Shown here: one piece after another, positions 42,200-52,118 of the stretch | Position numbering within the stretch: the first letter of the stretch is position 1 | Layout: each line of letters begins with the position of its first letter | Source of the DNA: CAMASH01 sp041746635 | Lineage (GTDB): Bacteria > Verrucomicrobiota > Verrucomicrobiia > Chthoniobacterales > Terrimicrobiaceae | DNA: 64,000 nt | Direction: 5' to 3' | Assembly: GCA_041746635.1 (NCBI GenBank) | Contig: JBGTGQ010000030.1 | Span: forward strand, 1-64,000 | Translations under genes and position numbers: made by a program | Notes under the pieces: model-generated | What the model was told of the DNA's origin: nothing | The model's input: only the letters and a program-made list of their open reading frames with translations | Databases searched by the model: none

Positions 42200-42496
42200 T
42201 CAGCCATCCTGGGATTCGGCCCAAAACGCGCCGAACACCGGGGGAATTTCGCGAATCATTCCACGCAAGCTGAGTCCCTCCTTCCGCAGCGCCGCGTCGA
42301 GTTGCTCCTCGGAGTGATCCGGGGCGGCAAGCAGTCTTTCCAGAACCTGCCGGTGCTGCGCGAAGCGGTCACGGTAGGGATGGCGTTCGTCCGTCCAATG
42401 ACAGACAAGACGTTTGCGCAGCCGGGGAATCTTCCAGAACATGCGTCCGTATTCCCAACGGGCCAAATCTTGATAGTTTGGATACAACCCCTTCAT
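42200..42496 (-). CDS. Small partner protein of the nucleotidyltransferase module
   Basis: 98 residues from ATG at 42496. It opens MKGLYPNYQDLARWEYGRMF and continues with a basic WKIPRLRKRLVCHWTD, HPYRDRF and a helical C-terminal half. I do not recognise it. The start was set at 42496 because that ATG overlaps the TGA of the nucleotidyltransferase-like gene in the pattern ATGA. Strict coupling to a putative nucleotidyltransferase suggests a cognate partner, perhaps antitoxin or substrate adaptor, but there is no direct evidence for either. Confidence 0.55.
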   Translation of the reverse strand: MKGLYPNYQDLARWEYGRMFWKIPRLRKRLVCHWTDERHPYRDRFAQHRQVLERLLAAPDHSEEQLDAALRKEGLSLRGMIREIPPVFGAFWAESQDG

Positions 42497-42942
42497 AATA
42501 ATCCCACCTCGCTGGCCCAAGCGGCGTGTTTGCGGTCACGGGGTTCATTACGGCGAAGTTTGGGGGCTAGGAGGTCTGCCGGATGAGGGACAGTAACCTC
42601 TAGATTCCCGTAGATTTTTTGGGAAGACCGGGCGATCCAGTCCGGCGGAAGTTCTCCCAGCACCGTTGAGGGCATGAGATTCACATGCCAACCGTGCCGC
42701 AGCTCAAATTCACTGCCAATGAGTGCCTCGTAGCAAAGTTCCGCCACGGCATCGCTTGCAGTCACCGGATCCACATCCATGCTGTTTTCCGGGAGGGCGA
42801 CTTCCTTGCCGGACTGAGCGGCATGCCAAAGCAATCCCCCGCTGCCGATAAGGATCAGGGAGGAACCAGCCGGAAGTCTGGCACCCCAATCCTTCAGCCA
42901 GTCCTCGATCTGGGAGGGATGACGCAGTTCTTTTTTTGGCAT
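42493..42942 (-). CDS. Nucleotidyltransferase-like protein (DUF6036/AbiEii-like)
   Basis: 149 residues from ATG at 42942. A GxGG loop in ILIGSGGLLWHA, followed by SMDVDPVT with the two aspartates of the nucleotidyltransferase active site, matches the DUF6036 group. Towards the C-terminus HPADLLAPKLRRNEPRDRKH supplies the conserved Lys and Arg-Asp of AbiEii-type proteins. Such enzymes add nucleotides to tRNA or proteins and often act as toxins. The AGGG before the ATG is a reasonable ribosome site. The 98-residue partner gene overlaps its stop. Confidence 0.65.
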   Translation of the reverse strand: MPKKELRHPSQIEDWLKDWGARLPAGSSLILIGSGGLLWHAAQSGKEVALPENSMDVDPVTASDAVAELCYEALIGSEFELRHGWHVNLMPSTVLGELPPDWIARSSQKIYGNLEVTVPHPADLLAPKLRRNEPRDRKHAAWASEVGLL

Positions 42943-42999
42943 GGCGGAAACCCTACCGGTAATCGTCGCGCCACTCAAACCAACTCTTGGCTGTTGGCC

Positions 43000-43632
43000 T
43001 CACGGCTTGCGATAGAATCGGATCGCCTCGATCCCGCTGCCGAATTCTTTCAGCGGATAGACTCCCTTCTCCCCTCCCCGGCCCGGATCGCGAATGAGAT
43101 AGTCGTAACCCTGCTTGCCGCAGATGACCACAAAGTGCGTGATGCCGTTCGGGTAACGCAACCGCGCAATCACGGGATTGCCTTCAAGCAGGTTTTTATC
43201 AATGAGAAAAAACGACGGCTTGTCCTCGTAATGGGGCAGGAGTTTCGCCGTGAACGCCGGGTCAAACTCCGCCGCCTTCTCCCAATAGATCCAGCCCTCC
43301 GGGGTGTAGCCACCCGGCAGCGCGGTGAGAAATTTGTTCAGCCGTCCGGGATCCACATCCACCCCATAACCCGCCAGCGTCATCGCCGCCGAAGCCACCG
43401 CACAGCCCTCCGCGCCCAGCGTGCCGGGGGTGGAAGCCAGGGCATCCGCCGCCCAGCGCGGATCGGATTGAAAAAACTGCGGCACATAAAGCTCGGTGCG
43501 TCCGGGAAAATACCACCCGCCGGAAGCCGGGATGGGCTTTTTGGCCATCCACTCCATCGTCCACCAGCCTGCCCAGGCGAAGAGGCCCAGTACGACGAGC
43601 AGCAGAACTGTGAAAATCCGCCTTGCGGTCAT
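43000..43632 (-). CDS. C39-family-like cysteine peptidase, membrane-anchored
   Basis: 210 residues. The N-terminal hydrophobic helix (IFTVLLLVVLGLFAWAGWW) acts as signal anchor. The papain-like core shows LYVPQFFQSDPRW and GAEGCAVASAAMTLAGYG with the active-site cysteine; THFVVICGKQGYDYLIRDPG carries His and Asp. That is the pattern of peptidase C39-like domains outside bacteriocin exporters. It probably acts outside the inner membrane. It is divergent from another cysteine-peptidase-like gene with 26 bases between the start codons. Confidence 0.78.
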   Translation of the reverse strand: MTARRIFTVLLLVVLGLFAWAGWWTMEWMAKKPIPASGGWYFPGRTELYVPQFFQSDPRWAADALASTPGTLGAEGCAVASAAMTLAGYGVDVDPGRLNKFLTALPGGYTPEGWIYWEKAAEFDPAFTAKLLPHYEDKPSFFLIDKNLLEGNPVIARLRYPNGITHFVVICGKQGYDYLIRDPGRGGEKGVYPLKEFGSGIEAIRFYRKP

Positions 43633-43658
43633 GACTAAGCGAATCTTGTTTAGCCCAG

Positions 43659-44417
43659 ATGATTTCGCGAGCCCTGATTTTTGCCCTCCTACCCACCGCT
43701 GCGGTTTTCGCCGACATCAATCCGCTTGTCCTCGCACAAATCCGCACCATGCCCGCCGGCGGCGGCTATGCGACCAACCTCGCCGCCCACGCCGCGCTGG
43801 CCGCCTCCGTCGAAGCCGCGCCATCCGTTCGCCTCAGGCCGGAAAAGGCCATGCCCGGCTATTGCTCCGGCGCCACCTATCTGGTCTTTCTTAAAACGCT
43901 GGATGCACTGCAGAAACGCGGCGCCATCACTCTGACCAGCGAAACCTGGCAGGCCCTCGTTCCGCGCCTGCGTCCGGACGGCACCGACACCCTCCCCGAC
44001 GGCGAGAGTGTCTGGGGCCGCTGGAACGCCAACGGCCCCGGCACCGCCCGGCTTTTCCACGAACTTGGCCTCGGGCCCAACTTCACCGACTTCGCCAAGG
44101 CGAAACCGGGCGATTTCCTCAAGATCTTCTGGACCGACGCCGTCGGCAAAAAAGAAACCGGCCATTCCGTGATCTTCCTCGGCATCGAAACCAAGGACGG
44201 CGTCGAGCAAGTCCGCTTCTGGTCCAGCAATCAACCGGATGGCTTCGGCGAAAAAGCCGTCCCGCGCGAAAAAATCGCCCGCGCCATTTTTTCCCGTTTG
44301 GAACATCCCGGAAAAATCGTGCGCTGGAGCCAGTTGCCGGAACGCGACGCCTACCTCGCCAGCCTGCTCAAAACCGAGTCCAGTTTCGCCGAGGCCAAAA
44401 AAATGTCCGGCCTTTGA
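43659..44417 (+). CDS. Secreted NlpC/P60-like cysteine peptidase candidate
   Basis: 252 residues with a signal peptide (LIFALLPTAAVFAD). The mature protein has a Cys in MPGYCSGATYLVFLK, then KPGDFLKIFWTD and a His in ETGHSVIFLGIE, then WSSNQP; the order Cys, His, polar residue fits a papain-like amidase such as NlpC/P60 or CHAP. The likely substrate is peptidoglycan, but this is inferred. It is paired head to head with a C39-like peptidase gene, suggesting shared control. Confidence 0.6.
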   Translation: MISRALIFALLPTAAVFADINPLVLAQIRTMPAGGGYATNLAAHAALAASVEAAPSVRLRPEKAMPGYCSGATYLVFLKTLDALQKRGAITLTSETWQALVPRLRPDGTDTLPDGESVWGRWNANGPGTARLFHELGLGPNFTDFAKAKPGDFLKIFWTDAVGKKETGHSVIFLGIETKDGVEQVRFWSSNQPDGFGEKAVPREKIARAIFSRLEHPGKIVRWSQLPERDAYLASLLKTESSFAEAKKMSGL

Positions 44418-44483
44418 TCAATACCGGCGAGCGAGTCAGGGGGTCCCCAGCTTGGTCATGGATGAAGTCCGATTCCGCCCCTC

Positions 44484-44552
44484 ACACCTAAACTTAAACG
44501 TAAACTCCCGGCGTTTTTTCCGAGTGCAGGGTTTATGTTTAAGTTTAGGTGT
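44484..44552. repeat. Long inverted repeat upstream of typA
   Basis: ACACCTAAACTTAAACGTAA (44484-44503, continuing to 44505) is the reverse complement, with one mismatch, of the arm at 44531-44552 (ending TTTAGGTGT). The arms are 22 bases with a 25-base GC-rich loop. It lies in the leader region of typA, 85 bases before its start, and could act as a terminator-like hairpin for the upstream gene or be a dispersed repeat. Confidence 0.75.
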
Positions 44553-44637
44553 AAGGGCGGGAACTCCCCCTATTGACACTCCGCCGGACTGCCTCCATAG
44601 TCCCCGGCCCGCCACTTCGGCAGGAGACGACACTACT

Positions 44638-46449
<1,812 letters not shown>

Positions 46450-46453
46450 AACC

Positions 46454-46618
46454 TTGATCAACGGTATCACCGCGCTGGTCCTCGGCGTGATGGTTTACTC
46501 CCGCTGGCCCTCGGATTCCTTCTGGGTGCTGGGCCTTTTCTACGGGATCAACTCGATTTTTTGGGGCGTCTCCCTGCTCGCCCTTGGTTTCGGAGCGTCC
46601 AAGCCGGGTGCAGGTTGA
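46454..46618 (+). pseudogene. C-terminal fragment of an HdeD-like (DUF308) membrane protein
   Basis: Immediately after the typA stop, a frame reads LINGITALVLGVMVYSRWPS, then FWVLGLFYGINSIFWGVSLL and ends at TGA 46618. Two membrane helices with the W-P-S...G-L-F-x-G-I-x-x-I wording are the last repeat of the HdeD acid-resistance family. There is no ATG start and no upstream portion, so it is most likely a decayed remnant. A two-helix mini-protein started from TTG 46454 is a less likely alternative. Confidence 0.55.
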
Positions 46619-46767
46619 AGGCTGCCGGTTCTCCGACACTATAACATACTCTCCGCAGTGGGGGACGGAGGATTTCTTCAGTGCCAGCCTCGTCGGATAG
46701 AGGTGAACAGGCGGTTAGGCGGCTTTTGTCCCTGTCCAGACCGCGCATTCCCTGCTAAGCCGGATAC
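46619..46767 (+). other. Intergenic stretch upstream of the SUI1-family gene
   Basis: 149 bases with no gene I can support. It holds a TATAACAT stretch (a possible -10) and GC-rich blocks. I looked for a small stable RNA here (SRP, 6S) and saw no diagnostic motif. Confidence 0.4.
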
Positions 46768-47136
46768 GTGGCCAAAAAAATTCCCCTGACCGCCATCCAA
46801 ACGCCCCTGCAAAATCCTTTTGCGGGTCTAGTCAGCGAAGGCTTGCCGGAGGGCATTGTGGAAGTTGCAGCTCCCACTACGGCGGCAAAACCCAAACGGC
46901 CCCGCATCGTCCTGCGCCGGGAAAAAGCCCGCCGGGGTGGCAAGACGGTCATCGTCGCCGGCCAGCTTCCGACGCATCTCTCGCCCCCGGAAATCGCCAA
47001 CCTGCTCCGCTCCGCCCGCAAGGCTCTGGGCTGCGGCGGCGCGGTGATTGAAAGGGAAATCGAGCTGCAAGGCGATCAAGCGGAACGGGTGCGAGCTTTC
47101 TTTGAAAGTTCAGGATTTGCGGTGGGCGGGGTGTAG
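46768..47136 (+). CDS. SUI1/eIF1-family translation factor (YciH-like)
   Basis: 122 residues. The C-terminal SUI1 domain reads GGKTVIVAGQLPTH, then LLRSARKALGCGGAVIEREI and the hallmark ELQGDQAERVRAFF. The N-terminal 45 residues form a basic linker ahead of it. Bacterial relatives resemble eIF1 and bind the ribosome; their physiological role is not well defined. The start GTG or ATG region is short of a strong ribosome site. Single gene. Confidence 0.85.
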   Translation: MAKKIPLTAIQTPLQNPFAGLVSEGLPEGIVEVAAPTTAAKPKRPRIVLRREKARRGGKTVIVAGQLPTHLSPPEIANLLRSARKALGCGGAVIEREIELQGDQAERVRAFFESSGFAVGGV

Positions 47137-47221
47137 GTTTCCGCCCGCTCGAGCAGGGTAAAGTGAACGCCATCAGGATTTCCCGTTGCTCCCGCCGGAG
47201 TGGTCGTGTAAATCCTCGGTG

Positions 47222-47620
47222 ATGGCCCGTCGTGGAAAAAACTCCATCAAACCCCTCTGGATAATTATTGCCGTACTTCTTCTCGCGGGCGCGTTTTTCG
47301 GATCTCGACTCTTTATCACGGCCACGGCCGAACCCTTCCGCACCATCGCGCTTCTGGATGTAAAGGCCTATCTGGACAACGCCAACAGCCTGCGCAGCAA
47401 CGTTTATAAGATCGAAGGCGAGGTGCGCGATTCACTCGCCTGGTCCCCGACCACCGGTCGTCTTATTGCGGTCAGCGTCAATGAGGGAACGGATGTCATT
47501 CCGGTGCTGGTCACCACCAATTTCAACCACATTAACATCCAAAAGGGGCAGAAGTTTATTTTCCTGCTGGAAGTGGATAATCATGGTATACTCCGCACGA
47601 AAGATCTGACCAAAGCATGA
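47222..47620 (+). CDS. Membrane-anchored small protein of the envelope pair
   Basis: 132 residues from ATG at 47222 (an upstream start at 47186 would add twelve residues with no family support). A basic N-terminus (MARRGKNSIKP) and one membrane helix LWIIIAVLLLAGAFFGSRLF lead into a periplasmic part of about 90 residues with beta-rich character (YKIEGEVRDSLAWSP, PVLVTTNFNHINIQKGQKF). That tail could be an OB-like barrel. No family name. The stop overlaps the start of the 618-residue secreted protein gene. Confidence 0.6.
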   Translation: MARRGKNSIKPLWIIIAVLLLAGAFFGSRLFITATAEPFRTIALLDVKAYLDNANSLRSNVYKIEGEVRDSLAWSPTTGRLIAVSVNEGTDVIPVLVTTNFNHINIQKGQKFIFLLEVDNHGILRTKDLTKA

Positions 47621-49473
47621 AATCTCCCCTGCTGATTTGCCTGGCTTTCTCCTCTCTGGCCTTCGGCCAGGTTCCCGATGCCCCCGCCCCCACTCAACCC
47701 GCTCCGCCTGCGGCAGAACCCTCCACAGGGGGGCCGGAAAAACCGGCGAATTCTGCAGGCGGCTCCAGTTTTTTAGGCAAGGATGTCCCAATTTTTAATC
47801 CGGGCAGCGAGATCGTGTCTTGGGATGGCAAGAATTGGAACATCAACAACAACCGGGTGTTTGAGGCGCGGTTTGAGAAATATCTGAACGCACCGCCGTC
47901 CACTTCGGATGCCAATCAGGAATACGAGGCCATCCTTCAGCAAATCATGGACAAACTCTCCCCGGGTCGGGTCACCCCGAAATCGACGGACGAGGCGTTT
48001 CAACTTCTGGCCAAGGCTTCCGAATTTCAGGAGGACGCCAATCTCTGCGACGGCATCGCGTATCAGGTCTATTCCGCCTGGCTGGCAAAAAACAACAACG
48101 AACGGGTCAGTGCGGCCAACAAGGGCCTGGAGGACGAACGCAAAAGACTCGAATGGAACGCCAAGATTACCGCGGAAGGCAGCCGGCTCGATGGCCCCTC
48201 CTCAAGGGGCGACGGCATGGCCGCCGAGTGGCAAAAACAACAGCAACTCAGGCGCGACATGGAGATGCAGCCGCTGATCACCCGCATCGCGGAAATTCAG
48301 GCGCTCATTAAAACCAACCAGCTCAAACGCGAGGTGGCGGAACTGCAAATTAAAATCGAGTTTCAAACCCTCATCGTCCAGCATTTCCTCCAGCGGCGCT
48401 TCCAACATGCCGTGATCGGAACCCGTTTCTATCGCAACATCTTTGCCGACGGCGACAGCCAGCTCCGCGTGGGCGAGGACGCCAAGAGTCTCTTCGCCAA
48501 GACCACCGGCCTCCCGCCCACCATGGGAACCATCGATTCGCTGGCCAACGAAATCATTCGCGACGTCCGCGAAGGCGTTCACTCCTTCAAGTTTCTCCTC
48601 GAAAAAAACGAATTGGAGAGCGCTTCCAAGCGGCTGGCCGAGACCTTCATCATCGGCGAATATCTGCCGGACATCCGTACGCTCAGCCGCGAGGACAAGC
48701 GCAAGGCCCTCGCTTTCGTGCAAAAATTCAACCAACTCATAAGCGCCTTGGAAGTCAAGGACTACACCCTGGCCGAAACCTTGGTTAAGGAGTTGAACGA
48801 GACCGCCCAGGATGCCGACACCTCGAAACCCACCGCCGCAATCGAAACGGCCCGCCAGGTTTCCGCCATGCATATTGCCAAGGCCCGCAACGCCGCCGTC
48901 AGTGGCGACCAGGCGACACTTGAAGCCGAATTAAAGGCCGCCATGGAAATCTGGCCGCGCAATCCCGACCTGACCGAAGTTTCCAAAATGATCTTCTCCC
49001 AGGCCGATGTGCAGTCCCGCGCGCTGGTCGATTTCAACCAATTACTCAGCCAGAAAAATTACCGGCAGATTTTCGACGACAAGATGCGTTTTATCGCCGC
49101 CACCTCGATGTATCCGGAAAAGCAGGAGGAATTGCGCAAGGTGCTCGACGACATGCAGGTCATTGAAACCGCCATCATCCAGGCGCAGGAAATCGAAAAG
49201 CGCAGCAACTATGCCGGCGCGTGGGAAAGCGCCGAGAAGGCTTTCCAGAAATACCCCAATGACAACAAGCTAAACCAGATTCGTGCCAACCTGACAATCG
49301 AGGCCTCGGACTTTGTGCAAGCCATCCGGAAAGCCCAGGACCTCGAAAGCCGCAAACAACCGGGATCGAGCCTCGCTTGGTACCTAAAGGCCTGGAATAA
49401 ATACCCTCAAAGCGAGTTTGCCAAAGAAGGCGTCGAACGCTTGACCAAGGAAGTTTTGCCTGACGCAAGTTGA
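47617..49473 (+). CDS. Large secreted helical-repeat protein
   Basis: 618 residues. Signal peptide MKSPLLICLAFSSLAFGQ, then a Pro/Ala-rich linker to about residue 50. The rest is long alpha-helical repeats, some TPR-like (ASEFQEDANLCDGIAYQVYS, GAWESAEKAFQKYPNDNKLN, LAWYLKAWNKYPQSEFAKEG). The centre, AEIQALIKTNQLKREVAELQ, is strongly coiled-coil. A periplasmic scaffold is the best guess. It is coupled by a four-base overlap to the membrane-anchored gene upstream. An IS element begins 15 bases after its stop. Confidence 0.6.
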   Translation: MKSPLLICLAFSSLAFGQVPDAPAPTQPAPPAAEPSTGGPEKPANSAGGSSFLGKDVPIFNPGSEIVSWDGKNWNINNNRVFEARFEKYLNAPPSTSDANQEYEAILQQIMDKLSPGRVTPKSTDEAFQLLAKASEFQEDANLCDGIAYQVYSAWLAKNNNERVSAANKGLEDERKRLEWNAKITAEGSRLDGPSSRGDGMAAEWQKQQQLRRDMEMQPLITRIAEIQALIKTNQLKREVAELQIKIEFQTLIVQHFLQRRFQHAVIGTRFYRNIFADGDSQLRVGEDAKSLFAKTTGLPPTMGTIDSLANEIIRDVREGVHSFKFLLEKNELESASKRLAETFIIGEYLPDIRTLSREDKRKALAFVQKFNQLISALEVKDYTLAETLVKELNETAQDADTSKPTAAIETARQVSAMHIAKARNAAVSGDQATLEAELKAAMEIWPRNPDLTEVSKMIFSQADVQSRALVDFNQLLSQKNYRQIFDDKMRFIAATSMYPEKQEELRKVLDDMQVIETAIIQAQEIEKRSNYAGAWESAEKAFQKYPNDNKLNQIRANLTIEASDFVQAIRKAQDLESRKQPGSSLAWYLKAWNKYPQSEFAKEGVERLTKEVLPDAS

Positions 49474-49552
49474 CCGTTGGAAGCGCCGGCATCTTGCCCA
49501 ATACTGTTGCTTTAGCACTTGACGATTTGCAAACGGGGAGTCAATCTGCGGC

Positions 49553-51045
49553 ATGGGTCGTCAGGCAAAGACACTTCCGGTCGGCGGGGATAATACCCGT
49601 CATTTGAGTGCAGGGCTGATGGCGGCGTGTTTCCCCGCCCTCACGTTACAACGCATCATTGAGGAGAGCGGGCGGGCGAGCAAGCGTGTGCGGGATTTGC
49701 CGGCTGTTGTCGTTGCCTACTATGTGATTGCTCTGAGCTTGTTTCCCGCCATCGGCTATCGGAGCGTGTTGGAATGGTTGCTGGGCGGTTTGCGCTGGCT
49801 TGATGCCGGGCATTTCAGGGTCAGCGGCAAGGGTTCGTTGAGTCGGGCGCGCGAGCGATTGGGCGAGGAGCCGATGCGCAGGGCTTTCCGGGAGTTGGCC
49901 CACCCGCTCAATCGCAAGGATCTGCCGGGGAGTCACTGGAGGGAGTTTCATCTGGTGGCCATTGATGGCACCACCCTTGCGCTTCAGGATACCGCGTCCA
50001 ATGAGGAGGCCTTTGGCCGTTCATCCAATCAGCATGGCTCGGCGGCCTATCCGATCTGCCGCTGTGTGGTGCTCTGCGAGGTCGGCACGCATATGGTTTT
50101 CGCGGCAGCGCAGGGAGGCTATTGTGATGGGGAGACAACGCTGGCCCAAGAAGTTCTCGCTCGTCTCAAGCCTGGCATGTTGTGTTTGGCCGACAGGCTT
50201 TTCCCCGGCTACGATCTGTGGAAGCAGGCGGCGGCCAGCGGTGCGAATCTACTGTGGAGAGCCAAGGTCTCGCTGCCGCTCACGCGGCTGGAAACACTGG
50301 AGGATGGATCGTGGATCGCTCGATGGCTGCCAAAGGAGAAGAAAAAGACCGAGCCACAAGGCGTGCTGGTCAGGGTGATCGAGTATCGGCTGGTCGGCTC
50401 CGATGGGGGCGGGGTTGACGCCACGTATCGTTTGCTCACCACGCTGTTGGATTGTCGCGAGGCTCCCGCGCAAGAGTTGGCCAGCCTCTATCCCGAGCGC
50501 TGGGAGGTCGAGTTGACGATCAAGGAAGCCAAGGAAGTTCTCCGCGGCAAAGAGATCACTTTGCGCAGCAAAGTTGCCGAACTCGTGCGCCAGGAGTTTT
50601 GGGGCTTGTTGCTGGCCCACTATCTGGTGCGCCGGACGATGGCGCTCGCGGCGCTGGATCGGGGACAAAACCCTCACGCACTGAGCTTTTCCCGAAGCGT
50701 TGAAATCATCAAATCCACTCAGGCAGGTCCCGTCCTGTCTTTTTCCCCCTAGAGCATTTTAAAAAATGTCGTGGCCGCAGGAATTGTAGCCGCCCTGCTG
50801 TGTCAGGGCGTTCTCCCGGCGCGGCGACGCAGCGCCGCGGCTACAGTAAAACGAAAACCGCTCTAAAATCCGGGCAAACGTGTTTCTTTCCGTTCTCCGA
50901 GACATCGGAGCGAGTCGGACTTCTTCAAGTCGCGGAAAATCCAAGCCACGGGTCCTGAAAAGAAGACCTCCACAAAAGTTTCCCACCAGAAGACTAGGAA
51001 CAACGGTGGCGTGCCGTCCGACCTCAAAAGAAGTGGTGGCGTGCT
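49553..51045 (+). pseudogene. IS4-family transposase, frameshifted and interrupted
   Basis: An open frame of 399 residues runs to a TAG at 50752. It has the IS4 N-terminal domain (LPAVVVAYYVIALSLFPAIG, YRSVLEWLLGGLRWL) and DDE catalysis: Asp in LVAIDGTTLALQD, Asp in CLADRLFPGYDLW and Glu in YPERWEVELTIKEAK. The family's C-terminal tail is missing from this frame but appears in another frame after a 112-base insertion: FLSVLRDIGASR, then SKPRVLKRRPPQKFPTRR, ending at TAA 51045. One frameshift just before 50750 plus the insertion explain the break. Confidence 0.85.
50752..50863. mobile_element. MITE-like element nested in the IS4 transposase
   Basis: A 112-base palindromic element between two TA dinucleotides (50750-50751 and 50864-50865), as for mariner/IS630-type targets. 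The ends read GAGCATTTTAAAA and, reversed, GAGCGGTTTTCGTTTT. Inside are the hairpins GCCCTG/CAGGGC, GCGCGGCG/CGCCGCG and the pair TGTAGCCGC with GCGGCTACA. There is no coding capacity. The host transposase's tail resumes right after the second TA. Confidence 0.75.
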
Positions 51046-51182
51046 AAAGCAACAGTATTTGGCAAGATGCCAGTGCACCCTGAACTGATGCTGGCTCGAC
51101 CAATTTTAATCACACCGGAGCCGTGAAGGTCACAGTTTTTCGCACTGGACAACCCGGAGGTTACTGGTTTAAGAGTCTCATT

Positions 51183-52082
51183 ATGAGAAAATCAGGCGTA
51201 ATTTTTGGGGTTCTGGTGATGGTGGCCTTAGCTGCACCTTCTGCGCGCGCCATCGTCGTAATCGCGGCTGATTATCCAACGGCTCCCGCGAGCGGAGCCA
51301 CGGCGTCAAATAAATCCCAGCTCTCCCAACTAGTCGCGCTTTATCAAAATGATGTCGCGCTTCTGGCCAATTCGGATAAAAATTACTCCGAGGTCATCAG
51401 GAAAACCAAGCCGGATTCTGCGGTGCAGGACAAGCTGCGCAAATTAGCCGCTGAAGATGGCGGCGCTCTCACAGTCGAGAGCCTGGCCCTCGCGGTCACT
51501 GCCATGATCAAAGCGACGCCGGAAAATTCAAATGTGATTTTGGCTTCGGCTATTGCCCTGCTGGTGGATCTCCCTGGCGGGCCATCTCAGGAAAATCGGG
51601 TGGTTCTAGGCAAAGCCGCCCTTCTCGGCGTCCCTCGGGAACAAAGCAGGAGCTCTTACCATGTCGCCTTGATCATCGGTGTCTCCGCCTCCGGCTTGGA
51701 ACAGAGCGACATAACCAAAACAGTAATTGCTCTCCGCAGGTTCGCTCTCGGCGATTTGCCAGACAGCCGACAAATCGACGATGCTGTCACTCTTGACGGG
51801 GCCTTGGTTACGGAGGGAATTCTCAGCCCGAACGCGGCGACGGAAGAATTTGTCATGTTGGCGAGGGACTTTTCTCCCTTCGGAGCCGAGACCGACGCCG
51901 GTAGCAGCGATTCGGGCGGAGAGTTTTCAGGATCTCAAGGGGCAATCAACCAAGGGGGTTCCACTGGTGCGGGTGGCGGCTCAGGAAACACATCTGACTC
52001 GGATCCAACGCCCACCCCCACTCCTAGCCCTACGGCCACGCCCACTCCTACGCCCACTCCCTCTCCGACACCGGTTTCTTAA
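51183..52082 (+). CDS. Secreted protein with Thr-Pro-rich tail
   Basis: 299 residues from ATG at 51183, which opens a clear signal peptide (VIFGVLVMVALAAPSARA). The centre is helical (SQLSQLVALYQNDVALLANS, ITKTVIALRRFALG). The last 75 residues are low complexity: Gly/Ser-rich, then alternating PTPTPTPSPTATPTPTP. No PEP-CTERM or sortase signal follows. No family recognised. It follows the IS element, whose right end is 111 bases upstream; that gap of 51072-51182 shows nothing else. Confidence 0.6.
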   Translation: MRKSGVIFGVLVMVALAAPSARAIVVIAADYPTAPASGATASNKSQLSQLVALYQNDVALLANSDKNYSEVIRKTKPDSAVQDKLRKLAAEDGGALTVESLALAVTAMIKATPENSNVILASAIALLVDLPGGPSQENRVVLGKAALLGVPREQSRSSYHVALIIGVSASGLEQSDITKTVIALRRFALGDLPDSRQIDDAVTLDGALVTEGILSPNAATEEFVMLARDFSPFGAETDAGSSDSGGEFSGSQGAINQGGSTGAGGGSGNTSDSDPTPTPTPSPTATPTPTPTPSPTPVS

Positions 52083-52118
52083 TCGGGATAGCAGGGGAGA
52101 AGAGGGGCGGATCGTTCT

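Larger units (their letters stand above)
49488..51071 (+). mobile_element. IS4-family insertion sequence, degenerate
   Basis: Terminal inverted repeats of 31 bases (49488-49518 and 51041-51071) start GGCATCTTGCC and contain ATACTGTTGCTTTAGCAC; they match at 30 of 31 positions. Total length is about 1.58 kb, of which 112 bases are an inserted miniature element. No convincing direct duplication flanks the ends (left GAAGCGCC, right AGTGCACC). The transposase is broken, so the copy is probably immobile on its own. Confidence 0.85.

Noticed and set aside
46619..46767. Possible SRP, 6S or other stable RNA
   Set aside because: No GGAAGGA-type apical loop or other diagnostic motif; only a TATAAC and GC-rich blocks.
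49474..51090. Direct target-site duplication of the IS4 element
   Set aside because: The bases outside the inverted repeats (GAAGCGCC left, AGTGCACC right) do not match convincingly.
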